64,000 nt of DNA from Edolisoma coerulescens. Its lineage: Eukaryota; Chordata; Aves; Passeriformes; Campephagidae. The position numbers and the translations under genes are program-made. Below are positions 1-13,541 of the stretch, one piece after another. The DNA lies in the NCBI GenBank assembly GCA_013397115.1, contig VWZW01006249.1:2306208-2370207 (forward strand). Direction: 5' to 3'. Within the stretch, counting starts at the first letter, position 1, and every line of letters begins with the position of its first letter. The notes beneath the pieces are model-generated. The model did no database searches, was not told where the DNA came from, and worked only from the letters and a program-made list of their open reading frames with translations.

Positions 1-3000
1 TCCATCCCATTCCTAGAGAGAAAAACAAATCAAAAAAACACAACAGCTGAAACACAACAGTTACTAAATCAAAGCTACTGCAGTAATAGTAGTATTTTAT
101 TAGGTAGTAAGTTGCTAAATGCCCTCTCCTACTAAAAGATCCCATTTTGGAGTCCCCAAAGCTCAGAATTAATACTTTTGTATTATGTCCATCTTTCACT
201 GACCACAGTCAAGGCTCAGCTTTTGGAGAGAGACAATTGTAAGTGCAGCAGTGGAAAGCTGCACGTGTTTTTTCAGTAACAGCTCCCAAAGCAAAGCAAA
301 GCAAAGCCTGTGTCAGAGAGCAGGAGCACTGTGGGAGCAGCATCTCTCTCCGCCTCTCTTCAGGAGCAGCAGTTCCTGGAGTACTGCATCCAAAGTTATT
401 TGCTACAGTACCTGAAGAAACAGCTTAGCTCATCAATCAAAAGCACATTCTCAGACACCCACAGCAAAACCACCCCCACACACGGTAGGAAAATGTATAT
501 GTGTACCAAGAAAAATAAAATAATGATTTCTGACAGATGAGCAAGCTTTTTAGAAAAATAAGTCTGTTATCATTTAATTATTGGATTTGAACACCATCTT
601 TAACTACTCAGTTGCACAGATTGCTGTAGTACACTAGATTGAAAATTCAGTAAATTCTATCTCAAACTCCCAGCCTAAGCTGTCACATTACAATATGAAT
701 CTTGTTTGAATAATAAAATTAATTTTAAAATTAACTGGATGACAAACCAAACCAGAATTTATTTTCAAAACCTAAGGTTTTGAAACCTATAGAAAAGGGG
801 ATGGTAAAGTATTCAGTCATAAATTTACACTTGTTTATTTGAAATATTTGTTTCTCACTGTTACATATCACGACTATTTTTGTACAGCATCCTTTCAGAA
901 AGCTACAGTACTAGGGCTTGCATTCTGTAGTTGCTTTGATTTACAGATTTTTTCCTTGGATATCTGTTGAATTCAATTCTCACTTAGCCTTAACTATCAC
1001 ATTTCATTTTCCAGTACATGGGATCTCCTATACTAAAGTTGATTGCCTTTCAGAAAGGCATCTCATCAAACTCAAGAGCTCTTTCTAAAAGAAAGACACA
1101 CCAACACAATTAGAAAACCTTTTGTTCTCAGTATTTGAAATTCTTTTGGATTGTATAATCTGGCCTATTGAAAAAGACAAACTATTGAAACTGAGTCTTA
1201 ATGTATCCACCCAAAACATGAAATATCTATGAAATGTATGCCATTAATTTTATCTTGTCCTAAACAATTTTCTACATAATCTATTTATTCTGTTATCTGG
1301 AACACAACCCAAACTGGATATTACATCTGCCATCTAATAGCTGTAGACCATTAATGGCATTTCTCATTAGACAGACGTACATATTCCTCAGATAAAGCTG
1401 TTTCAAATCATCCAAGTCCAGCTACTTTGGACTTTCCAAAATGTAGAAAAGTAAAATATTGCTGCCTAAAAAAATATTCATCAGAACTACGATAAAAAAA
1501 AAAAATGGTGTGAAAGGCAGCATGCTAGAACTTTTAACAACCCCACTGCTTCTCATAATTTGGAAGAAATGAAAATTATACCAGTGATTTAAAGGAAAAT
1601 GCAAGCTTTTACCCCTGATGAACTGTGAGCATATTTTTTTACTGTCTTACTTTAAAATTTGGGAAATGTGTAGTAACTGTGCTCATCAGCACATGCCTGC
1701 AGGCCCCAAGTGGTACCTGGCTATGCTTCCTTACCCTTTCACTCTTCTGACACAAGGCTGCTGCTTCCTCCTGGGGCCTTGCCCAGGAGAGGACATACTT
1801 TTATCTCCGTATCTTAATGACTATGCAGAATTATTGTACAGCTGTTGATATGTAACAGATCTCTGGGACTGCTGAGCTTGTTTATGGCTTCGGAGAGGTA
1901 GGGGATGACAGATTTTGCTGACATTTGCACTTGGATAGCACTGAAACATGAAACAAAAATGGTTCATGAAATGTATATTAGTTTCTCCACAGCACTGGAA
2001 AATAACACTACTCTCTTCCCAAATTACACATCAAAATAAAGAACCCTTCATGATGGCTGCTTTCTGCAGAGCTCACATAAATGGCTTCTAGCTGTCACTG
2101 TCTGGCCCAAAGCTTAATTCCACTGAGCTGCCAGGAATAAAGGAGAGTGATTAAAGGAATACAGTGTCACTTCCAATACTGGTTTTGTGGTATACTAGAA
2201 CAATATAATAGATTAGCATCCCTAATGTATTTTGGAACTCCAGTATGTGTCTGCAGTATACCCCAACCCAGAAACCTGGCTGACAGACTTTAGTATGCAT
2301 TTGTCTATATAGCTGGAGATTACTGGTTTCATGTAAAGCTGCACTGATCTGATTTTAACACCTCCCAGCACAGAATGTGCTGGATCTGACTTCCAATGCT
2401 GAACTGCAGTAACAGGTTGAATATGCTACTGTGCTGAGCTACTACATAAAACTGAGTTTATCAAAGACTATTTTCCCTTCCAAAACACAAACATCTCTGT
2501 CAATCTCTCATCCATATAGATGTAGCAACTTTCTTTTATTACAAGATGTTTTCTTGATTATGAAATCTAAAAGATTCACTATATATTGTAACTTTTACTT
2601 TACAATCCAGGCAATGACGAGAACACATTAGTTAACCCCAAAAAAACCATAAGCAACCTTTCTTCAGATAATCTATTAATCCATTTTATGATAGAACACG
2701 TAGCATAGCTATTCAAAGAGCTCCACAGTAAGCTACACTTGAAGCAGACAGTTGTAAAATTCTAATTATAAGTGAAAAAACTCTCTGCATTTCATATCTG
2801 ATTCATATTTTGCTTTTAATAAAAGGAACTGCAACATACATACCTTCTGAAGCAAAATTAGTGAAAAATGAATAAAGCAATTTGAGAAGGTCTCAAGACA
2901 GAAAGAAGTGCTATTAATTTCAGCATTAGGGAGAAGTTCAGAGAGATGACAGTAATGTAAGTAGGGACAGGGTGAAGGCTCTTGGGTTCCAGTCCAAATC

Positions 3001-6000
3001 CCTCAAATCCAATGCTCTAAATGAGAGTTCAAACTCTAAATTTAGGTGTCTAAAATTAAAATGGCCTAAGGGGTCAACAGTCTGTATCTTCCAGTTTATT
3101 TAAGAAACTGTATAGTTACTCAGCTGTGTGAAGAAAAAAACCTACCCAAACTGCAAAGCTCATGCCCTAAGTTCAAGGGCCCAGGTTTAACATATAATGA
3201 TTTGCTGTATTCTATGCACTGATCTTCCCTACAGTCAAAACTTCTGCCTCAAACACAGGGGTCTCTTTGCTCATAGTATTCTCAATACCAAAAACCCTCT
3301 TCACTTGCCGTGGGCAGTAATACAACTGATTAACACATCTATTAAGCAGCTGCTCCCTTCAGTTTTATAAATTTGGCAATTGTCTTCTATACACTCCCTT
3401 ATTCCCCCAGTTAAGTGATCTATTAAGGGAAGAAAGTACAATTCAGAATCTCCAAATATTTAGTAAACTACAGCTGAGAATGATTGGAAGGTGTAGAATT
3501 GTGCTGCCAGAAGATAAAATGACAGGTTAGTAGGATTGAGAAGCATTTGATTTTAAAGGGTCATTTTTTAAAAGGTTTTTTTTTTACACTCCTTTCTTCT
3601 GCATCTTTGAGAAGTTTTTAAGAGAACCACAAAACACATCACTTTCGAGTGGACTATTACATCTCCTGGCTACAGCACCTGACTCTAACTCAGACTGAGG
3701 AGAGACGTGCTGTTAATATTCCATGTCTGCACTTCAGCACCTGATGTATCCATTAAGATGGTGATTATCATAACATCATTTTGCAAATGCTCTTCATGGG
3801 GCAGGAAGCGTTTTAATAACAAGTAACCACATAGCCACTCAGCAGGAACCCAACTCCCCTTTCTGTGCCAGGTTTGCAACAACAAACCTCACACGGTTTG
3901 TACATAACATTCACTGTCTTGTAGAAACAGAGACCGTGACAGTTCAATCATGTCTTGCACCTGTGAGTGCAACCTATTTTAATCCCAGGGCCTATATGAA
4001 TGAAATAATGAGGTGGGGCATCTGTCAATTACATTGCAAATCCTTGCTGATAATGATCTTTATATTAAACCACATATGTGAGAGACGAAAAAAAATAAAA
4101 CAACACCAAACCAAAAATACCCACTCCCAGTACAACATTAGAACAAACCCAAACTCAAAGAAAACCCAAATGAAGAGCATTTAAAAAGTCCTGCATCTTT
4201 CACTCCCTAAAAATCTCATTGCATCCCAAATCATCTCCCTTGGGAAGTCAGCACAGCCAGAGCTCCACTACCCACTACATCCCTCTGCATTCCCTGCTGC
4301 AAGCCTAGGACAGACAGGTGAAAGAGAAAGGAAAGGCATAAGGAAAAAGTTTACACTGACCAGCAGGATCAGAAGCTATGCTGTTCTAGATGTACATGCA
4401 CACATAAATACATGCATATACACACATATGTACAAATATTTATTCTACCCTAACAGTGTATAAACCCCTGTGTGGCAAACATCTTTCTCCACCACAAATA
4501 CAGGGAAGGCTTACCATCTAGAACGTGTTTTATCTTTGCATAAAGGTTGATATTTTACTTCCCCAAGTGTTCCTGACCCCTCTTCTCTAATTGATTAAAT
4601 TAAAAATAAATAAATAAAAATATTAGGACATCTCTTTCAGTTCTGCCACAGAAGTAGAGGAAACTGCCCAAGAAGTACTTTGTATTTCCTTCCAAGTCAA
4701 ACAGCAGAAGTGCTTTTGATTAGAACCGTGGCAAGCACACATTTTGCTTCTATTCCTTTGGCTTCAGTCAGCAGCACAGTTCTTGGAGCTGGCTGAAACA
4801 TTCCCAGTAAAATTTGACACTCAGCAGCAGAAAGGATGCTAAACCAAGAGAAGAAACAATCAGGCTCCATATTGTTTTCTCTTGGGAACATTGGATGTGC
4901 TGATAACCCTCTGATCCAAACAGATCAGCAGAACCAAAAGCTACAGAAACACTGCAAGGAAAGAACAGGAGATGAGTATCTGCTCCTTGAAAAGCCTATG
5001 GCATGAGAAAATAAGAAGTTTCCTCATCTCTGAAGCTGTTCTTCATATCCTAAATGCTTTCTCCCCAAAATATCCTGAAACAGAAAAATAACAGCCAGAG
5101 AAAGGGCTCTGCTGCTTCTACAATACAATTTAAGAAAAGTCCATTAACACTTCTTTCAAATATATAAGCTTCTTAATAACTGAAAACAATTTTGGACAAC
5201 CAACAGTGAGATGTACAAGTGATGCTTTTGGACCTTAACTGCCCCCAAATGCTTTCTGTTTCTGGGGTCAACTGCCTCCAGACATGAGAGAGCATCCAGC
5301 TGGACTTCTGACTCTGAAAAGTGAGGGGAAACATGACCCTTCCCCAGTCCAGCAGAGACACCCTCACATTAACCATGTAGGAAGAAGCACCAGAGAAAAG
5401 GCCATCAACAAAAAGTCAGAATAAAAGACTAAAAAAAAAAAAAATTGCAGTAAGAACAAAGACATTTTCTTGCTACTATTAAGTCACCTTAATTTTTTAA
5501 AATTTTACATCTATGTTTCTACACTCACAGTCAACAGGGGAGTCTTTTGCATCATTAAAGGACTATAACACTACCTGAAATTTATCATGTCAAGTACTGC
5601 AGCATGTCAACATTCTCACATTATATAAAGCTTTCATATGGAGTAAACCTTGAAATTGTCATGTGAGATGCAAACTGACAGTCATATGCTGTCCCTCCTG
5701 TTCTAGCACCAATCCACGTTTGGATTCCTTTCGTACCAAGTAAACTTAGAAATTCTGTGTGAAAGTATGCTGCAAAGGCAAGATATTCACATTTGTGGAG
5801 ATCAGAGACTATGACAAGGTGAATGAAGGTTTTCCTAATGGCAGCCAACGTAGCTTTTGCCATAAGCACCTCACATAAAAAAACAGCTTCAATTGCAAAT
5901 GCAAATGCAAACAGGCAGCAGAGAATTGGGGGTGTGTGTGGGTCTGTGGGTGAGAGAAGCTGGATTCTGAACTCTCAGGCAGAGACTGGTACTTGCTCCC

Positions 6001-6684
6001 TGCAATCTGTACAGGCTGCTTGTAAACTTTGGAGACACCTGGATTAAACAGAAGGGTCACAATCTGAATCCTTCCACTAGCACAGAGGCAGAACATGCAA
6101 TTAAAAAGGCTGCTCACACCTTGTGTTTCTGCACACTGACTATTTCAACTGCAGAAAAATAGGAGTTGGAGTGTTGAAAATAAGAGTTGTTCCCTAAAAG
6201 CAGTAGCAGTCTCAGAATGAAGAAGAGGACAAGAAAGAAGGCAGCAAAGATCATGACTGGCAACAAGGGAAAATCCTAGAGATGAGAGATGCATGGAGAC
6301 GAGTGAACGCCAGGGGATGCCCAGGAGCCCTGGCGGCACGGCACAAATCAACATCAATTTCTACCCAACCTTCCCAACACAGCAGTGCTCAACATGCTGG
6401 GAAGGGAAGTAAAGACCCACTGAATGTAGTGCTGGTGGCAGAGCTGGTGAGTGATATCCCAAACGGGATCCTTGTGATAAAAGCCTAACTCTTGCTGGTT
6501 CTTGAATAAACCCACTCCATGCTGGTTTTAGCTCTGCCTCACCTTTGACAGCAGCAATACTCAGTTTCCTCTTAGTTATCCTCAACAAGCTGTGGCCTAC
6601 CTTAGGAATAATACTACCTATTTATAGATGTTTAGGCACATTTGATTCACCATTTACAAAACAAAAACATTGAAAAAAAATTAC

Positions 6685-6704
6685 ATATATATATATATAT
6701 ATAT
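6685..6704. repeat. (AT)n microsatellite
   Basis: Ten perfect AT units following a poly-A run. Confidence 0.93.
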
Positions 6705-8449
6705 CTAACTCCCTCAAATCAAACAAAAATTAATTTTATACTGATAGTTGCCACTACCGCATGGAAAAACACAGCCAAACTGATTAATCTAAAACTGAAG
6801 TTCACAATTAATAATAAAAAAGTTGGGAATCCGTTGAAGAATATCAGAGAATTAATTTTTATTTTGAGATTTCTATTTCCTGTATCATGGAAAGAAGCAG
6901 GCAGGAGTATAAAAGCTTGGACAAAGTTGGAGCATCTCATTCTCCTGGGAGTTCATTTTATGCTGTAACTGGTGAAAAGCCTCTTTAAAAAGGTTATAAA
7001 TACCATATTAATTTCATTAGGAAAGCTCCCATGGCATATTAATTTCATTTCTGGCACTGTTATTGCATCTTTTTAGATGCATAAAATCTTAGGAGGTAAT
7101 TTCATTAACAGTAAAGACCTAAGAAAGGCAAGTAAAATATTTTAAACAGATTGGTGACAATTCAGCTAGAAAGCATGCAAGTTTACTCTAATTCTAGTCC
7201 AATTAACACCACACTGGCACACAAGAGCTAGCAGGCTCTGCTACTGAAGTTATGTTATCCCCAAGGCCTCTGCATTTGGAAAGGCTGCATGAACAGCTCT
7301 CAAAAGATTAATGACCTGCTCCTTTATTTAAGGCAGATACTCATCTTCAGTGATCACATATAAGCTCTGCAGCTAAGCATGAAATTTAACAGCTGTCTTC
7401 GCTTATTCTGCAAAGAAAGAAGACTTTTTTTCCCCAAACACTTGCTACCCTGGGCACTGGACTATTCTGGACATATAAAACACTGTAAGTGCCAGTATGT
7501 GCAATGGCAGTAGCAGCTTCTCCGTCCTGGCCTTGGTTCTGCAGCCTGACTTATGCATACAGGCCTCTGAAGTTACCCACGGTCTCAGTAAAGCCACCAG
7601 GAGCTTTTCATCATAGGACAAATTTATAAAATACAAGTAGATAGAAAGCAAGTTCTAGCAAAGAATATTTCACACTCTATGATCACTTTTACAAACACAG
7701 GATGTTTATTTTCTATGTTTGAAGTCATGACAATTCTAAAACCTGCATACACTTACTGCTTAATTGAAACACCAGCTTAGCTACCATACAAAAGCAAATC
7801 CTTTTCTTTTAGTCATGTTTTAAACCCAGATTGTTCATTCAACTTCACTCTTAGTCACAAGAAAGGTAATACAAAAGGGCTTCTTTGAACCACAAAGGTA
7901 CAACCTTTGTCCAAGCCTGCTACTTTTTATGGAATCACGATAGTCATCTAATGAATTAAGAGTCTATAAATCAGCAGTGAGAGTCTTTTCTGAAAAGGAT
8001 CCTACAGTTCAACAGAAGAAATTCCATCACTGAGTTCTATAGCTAGAGTGATTTCAGGAGATCAGACCATAAAACCTCATAAATGTCCCACCAGCCTCAG
8101 AAATCTAATGTGTCACATCCTAGACATCTCTCCATCAAAATACTAAAACCCCACAACAGATTCAAAGTCTCTGAAGAATTTACCCATTGATACATAGAAA
8201 CTACATTCTGAAATAAAAAAGGTAACTTTTAAGCCCTAGTCCCCTTAACACTAAGGCAAATTTTGTTAGTAGCAGTACATTTGCCCATTCTTCGAGCATT
8301 TCATTTGAAGGATTTTTTTAAGAGGCACTCAAAATTAATATTTTAGAAACTTTGTTTGATGATTGATCACTATTCACAAAGCCGTATAAGCCCTATGATT
8401 GGCAAGCATGGGATTCATAGGACAACATGGATTTAGAGCAGTTCTAGAG

Positions 8450-8520
8450 GATCCCAGAATGGGAAAGACTGGAAGGGAATGCTGGAGTATCTGCCATAGC
8501 TTCCCAAAGACTACATGCCT
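8450..8520 (-). mobile_element. Possible old CR1 3' end, antisense
   Basis: The sequence ATCCCAGAATGGGAAAGACT, then GGAAGGGAATGCTGGAGTAT, resembles the antisense start of CR1 termini. The match is limited to about 50 bases, so this is tentative. Confidence 0.35.
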
Positions 8521-11500
8521 GCAGGTTCAGTTTTCAACAGGCACGTCTAAGGGCTAGGAAAATGTTTCTTTTTTCAAAGTGCTGAAGAACAGACAACACC
8601 CAAGGGTTTGGGACTTATGTGCAACTCTACTTTTTCAGATATAGAATCAATGTTTTGAATTAGGATTTTATAGCTTGGCTTTTAATGAAGTTACAACTTC
8701 ATCTGGAGGTTTAATCATCAGGACAAGAATAAACTTTTTAAAAGTACTTCATATGACCTTGAAGCTTAAATCCCATTAAAAGAAGTCATGCAAACTCTTA
8801 AGGACCTGTAGTCAGCTTTTCAACTGAGGCAAGGAGCACTGGAAACTTTTAAAACTATTTTCTCTGTATGGCTACTGATATAAAATAATTCATTTTAATC
8901 TGTCTCCGGAAAAAATATAGATTTATCTCAACTATTCACACACAAAACTTAAATGCACTGTTGCAAAACCCTAACCAAAGATCTACCAAGCCACTGGATC
9001 TCAGAGCTATAGTCTGCTTTTTGCTACATTTGGTCAACTTCATCAAAAGCTGTGTCATTTACATACAGAGGAAGATGTATTCCAGAAGAACACAACACTT
9101 TGTGAATGGCTAGTGATGTATTTAAAGGAAATGTGCTTATTCTTAACTGAAATATGTTTCCTGTAAATACTGAGAGATCCTACTGCTAACTTTTTCTGTA
9201 AATACAACAAACCCTCTTATCTTATTTAACATGCATTATATGCAGTGACCCAATTTAACAGTGCAAGGCTTGAAGAAGAGCTGTTAGATCTACAAATATG
9301 TAACACCACTACATTCCAGCCAAGCAAACAGTGGGAACGTGAAGAAGAAACACAGAAGGAGAACTGCATATTATTAGCAGCTCTCTCCATCCAGCTATTT
9401 TATTAAACAGGCAATAAGCTTTTTCTTACCTGGCTGCTTAGGAATTTCTAAAAATTAAAAAAAAAACCACCACCAATCAACCAACTAACCAAAAAATCCC
9501 CACGCAACTTTCCTAGGAAATTACTGGAGGATTAGTTAATTCCCTACTTCAAAATAATTTTACAGGGTTTAAAGATTTCTACAGGGTTTTCAGCAAATAC
9601 TTTTGAAATTTGACAATAACTCATGATTCTAGAACACATCTGTAAATCTTCAACTACCTTTTTCACAATATTTTCTTTCAAAAGTAGTGATAGCCCCTTA
9701 TAGCTGTATATACATAGTTTTATATCTACAGCTACTGCATTTCATTTGCTTTGTAACTTAAGCTTGAAGATCAAACAAAGGTCACATTTTGCATATACAC
9801 CTGTGCAGACAGAGAACTTCCTCTTTGGCGTTTCCACCTTCACAAGACTTGGTGAACCCTTGTCTGCAGTGCTCATTATCTCAAATTATAAAATTACATT
9901 TAACACTCGGTTAAATTTATCACGGTAGAGCGATAAAGACAAATAAGATAACCACAAGCTACTATAATTAGAGTTTGACTTACTAGACATTTTTGCATCT
10001 AGATCTCAGGATTTTACTCTACAGCATTGAATCAGTTTTAAAATTAGCTTCTCTTAAGACTATGAAATACGCAATACTGGTGAAGTTACAGGTTTCATGA
10101 AAATCTATTCTTTTTTTTCTTCCTCTCCCTAAACATAATGTATTTTCCATAGCCATATCCAAGAAAGATATGCCTTGAAGATAAAATAGCACCAGAAATC
10201 ACACCTATGTGGCAAACTATTTTATACAGTTACATTTCGCCCGACTTTAAAAGTGAATATTCTGACATGGCATCATTTCAAACAGCTCAAAATAGACTTT
10301 TTTTTCCTAGATATTAGTCATGAGACGTGTTTTAAAATATCTGGGCCTTAATCTGCAGCTCTCTGACAGTAAAAGATAGTTTTATGGGTATGAACAGAGT
10401 AATGGTAATAGCAGGGAACTAAACCCACTTTTTGGCCATCCACTCTTTTAGTATTTCAGCTCAAAATGTATTTGACTGCCACAATGATTCCCTCTGAAGC
10501 AATCTTCTGCCAGAGACACTCAGAATTCTACAACTCAAAGGCTATTTTCTGGCCTAATTCTACTAGGAGAGAAGGCCCATTTCAGTGGCCTGGAGGAGCT
10601 GGATGGATTTGGTATTTTCAAAGCCCCAGACCTTTTTTTCTCCAGCTCCTAAGGACCATGGCAGCTTGACTCACAAGGAATTTGTTACAGAATCATTTTC
10701 TCCTCCATTGATAAGTCTCAGACCCATAGAAGAAAAATGGTTCACAGAAAACACACATACACATGTTACTATAACCGCTATAAGAAAATAATTGGGGTAA
10801 AACCAGTCATAGGACTATTTCTACCCTAAATGTACAGTAAAATTATTTGCTCTCCCAATCTTTACCTCACAAAAATAAAGCAACTTTTTATGGAAGTAAA
10901 CTTCATTATGAAATCCAAAGAAGGATATTTCACATTTTTCTTTCTGTAAAGGTGTATTTAATGACAACCAAAAGGCTTCAGAGATATCTTCTCTCATGAG
11001 TACATGTCCCTCTATACTGGATAGGAAAATATTTTATCTTAATATGAGAGGCATATGGAATGAAACCTAACAACTGAATAGCTCTTGAAGGGACCATTTC
11101 TCATGTAAAGCATATTTTAGGAGACAAAACTGGAGGAAGGAAAATGATAACAGCTCTGTTTCTCAAATTCTGTATCAAAGAAAGTCAAGAGATTATCAGC
11201 TAGATGCAAACATGTCATCAACTCCAGACACTTACAACTGAGCTGCTCAGGCTGAGTGAATATTCATCTCTGGTGGTAGCAAAAGATAATGATTTATATT
11301 TCCGTGCTAATTGAGGTCTACACTTTGCAACGTTGTGTGCTCATAATCAAGCACCTGATCTGCATTAGCACTGAGGGGGAGCAGCCAGCAATACCTCGAC
11401 TCTAAGCACGTCGGGTTTTCCAGGGTGAGTACATATTGCTTATCTGCAGACACAAGAATATCATCCTTTTGCAGTCAGAGTGCTACCAAGCCTGCACACG

Positions 11501-13478
11501 AGCAATACATCCCAGCAGTGAGGGGCGTGTACATGCCACAGGCTTGCTCTAAAGATTCCCTCATGTGTAATAAGTAATTAATAGTTTTTAGCATGTGTTT
11601 AGAATCACAAAACCAGTTCAAATACACTTGGATCCTACTACAAAATTCTTATTAATTCTCCCGGGCACAAGTACTGAGATTCAATTTCCAACTACTAGCC
11701 ACTGTTTGGCACATCCTCCTCTGCCAGTCACAGGGATTTTCCCTTTGAAAGGTAAAGGAACTGAGAACAGTATTTGGGATGGATTAAGTGATAGGAGACA
11801 GGTATCTCCTGTTACAAAGATGATGTAGCCCAGAGAGAAACAACATAGTGAGTATTGTTACAAACAACACAGCTCTAGATTTATGATGTTGCTCTTTCTT
11901 CTGCACGGGCTTTTATCTGTCAATGTCAGAAGAAATTTTGAACAATGCAGAATTTTAAAAATGTAAACTGTGTTGCCCAGGAGACATTACAGATCTCTAC
12001 ATGGGGTTTCTTCAAGAGAACTTTCACATAATGTTTTTTCAAAGCCTTTTGTTTCCTCTTATTCTTGCCAAGAAAACACATCCTTTTAATAATCCTGATT
12101 AAATTCTGCTTCGAGCATTTACAGCCTGACTATGCACTAATGAATATCTATCTTTGTGTTTCCTGTCCAACATTATTATATAGCCCTTATCTACTAAGCA
12201 TCCTCAGGTTGGAATGCCAGAGCAGACTGTAGTCACAAGTGTGACTATACACAGTGAGAGAAATATGAGAAAGAGCAAACCAACAAAGCACTTCTGGGTG
12301 CCTCTCAGAAAAGGATGATTATTCATATGAGTGCAAGCAACTTTTCCTACTTTATTTGAAACTCTGTCTTGAAGTATTGAGCAATGAACAGAACCACACA
12401 CAAACATCTACGAAAACTTCAATTATAAGCATAGATGTGAGTTCTGTATATCTGAGGTTCATATGCATTCATATAAAGAAGCCCAAAAGAATAAACTGTC
12501 TATTGCTAAGAAACACTTGGCTTCTACAGTGCTCGTCAGCCACTAAGACACTCCCAACTACATGGCTCAAAAATTCATTCCTTCACACAGGTCTTCTTTC
12601 AATACAGAAGAGACACTGCATAAAGTCCAATATTAGAATATCTGATTTTTTTCCCCCTGCCTCCTGAGATATCAAAACTATACATGATAAGCTGTGAGAG
12701 TAGCTCACAGGGCTTCAAATCTTTGTGGAGAACTGTCACTAAAACCTGGAACTTCCACCCTAAACGTCTTGACATTGACATGCCTTCCCATAGTTTTGAG
12801 TCTTGCTTTTATGATTATTGAAAAACCAAACATGAAACACCAACACTGATATCAAGCATCTCAGCTGTTGCACATTTCATTTAAATTCTGAATTTTCAGG
12901 TGAACTTCACAATCCTCAAATTTAATCCCTTTCTTGTAAATGCCTGGACACACCAGTACTCAGGGTAATGAAAAAGGGTGTAATGGAATAGGATATTACT
13001 TTTCAATGGCAATTTCTTACCAGCAAACAGTCTCAATTTAGCAAAGTGCAAACAGTGTATCAACCCGATTTTATTTAACCTTACCCTTGGGGCTTCCTCC
13101 ATTATATGTTACTTCTGTTAATTTGTTCTGAAGGGAAGTTTGTATCCAGCTCGTAACTCAGCTGTAGTTGGCAGAACAGATGAACACACCACACTATCTG
13201 AATCTTTCCCACATGTGAACTTTATGTACAGGTTGTACATTCTGTCATTCTTTCTGCTGAAATTACATAAATCTGCCTTCCCTTTATACTCTGCCTTTCC
13301 TTTAAACCACTTGTACTCTTCCAGAGACATAAAGAGTTATTTAGAGGGACATCGAGGTGATTTCATTGCTTCACACTTAATTAGAGTTCATTGAATCAAT
13401 GCTTTATTTACACTAAACCAATCCTGCCCCATTACCATAATGTTATTTAATACAACTGTATGTCCTCCTCTTCTTCAG

Positions 13479-13541
13479 AATTGACAATGTAACAGCTCTA
13501 AGACTTAAAACAGAAGCTACTGGGATATTAAATATTCTCAG
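13479..13541 (+). other. Candidate 63-bp exon; gene unidentified
   Basis: A very strong acceptor (TGTCCTCCTCTTCTTCAG) and a consensus donor (TCTCAG, then GTAAGA) enclose 63 bases. Only one frame is open, reading IDNVTALRLKTEATGILNIL, and it would need one base from the preceding exon and one from the next. The peptide looks amphipathic, but I recognise no family. Chance occurrence is quite possible. Confidence 0.22.

Noticed and set aside
9430..9447. An 18-bp minus-strand microexon between a poly-pyrimidine acceptor and a GTAAG donor
   Set aside because: The acceptor tract is simply a poly-A run on the other strand, and an exon this small cannot be supported without transcripts.
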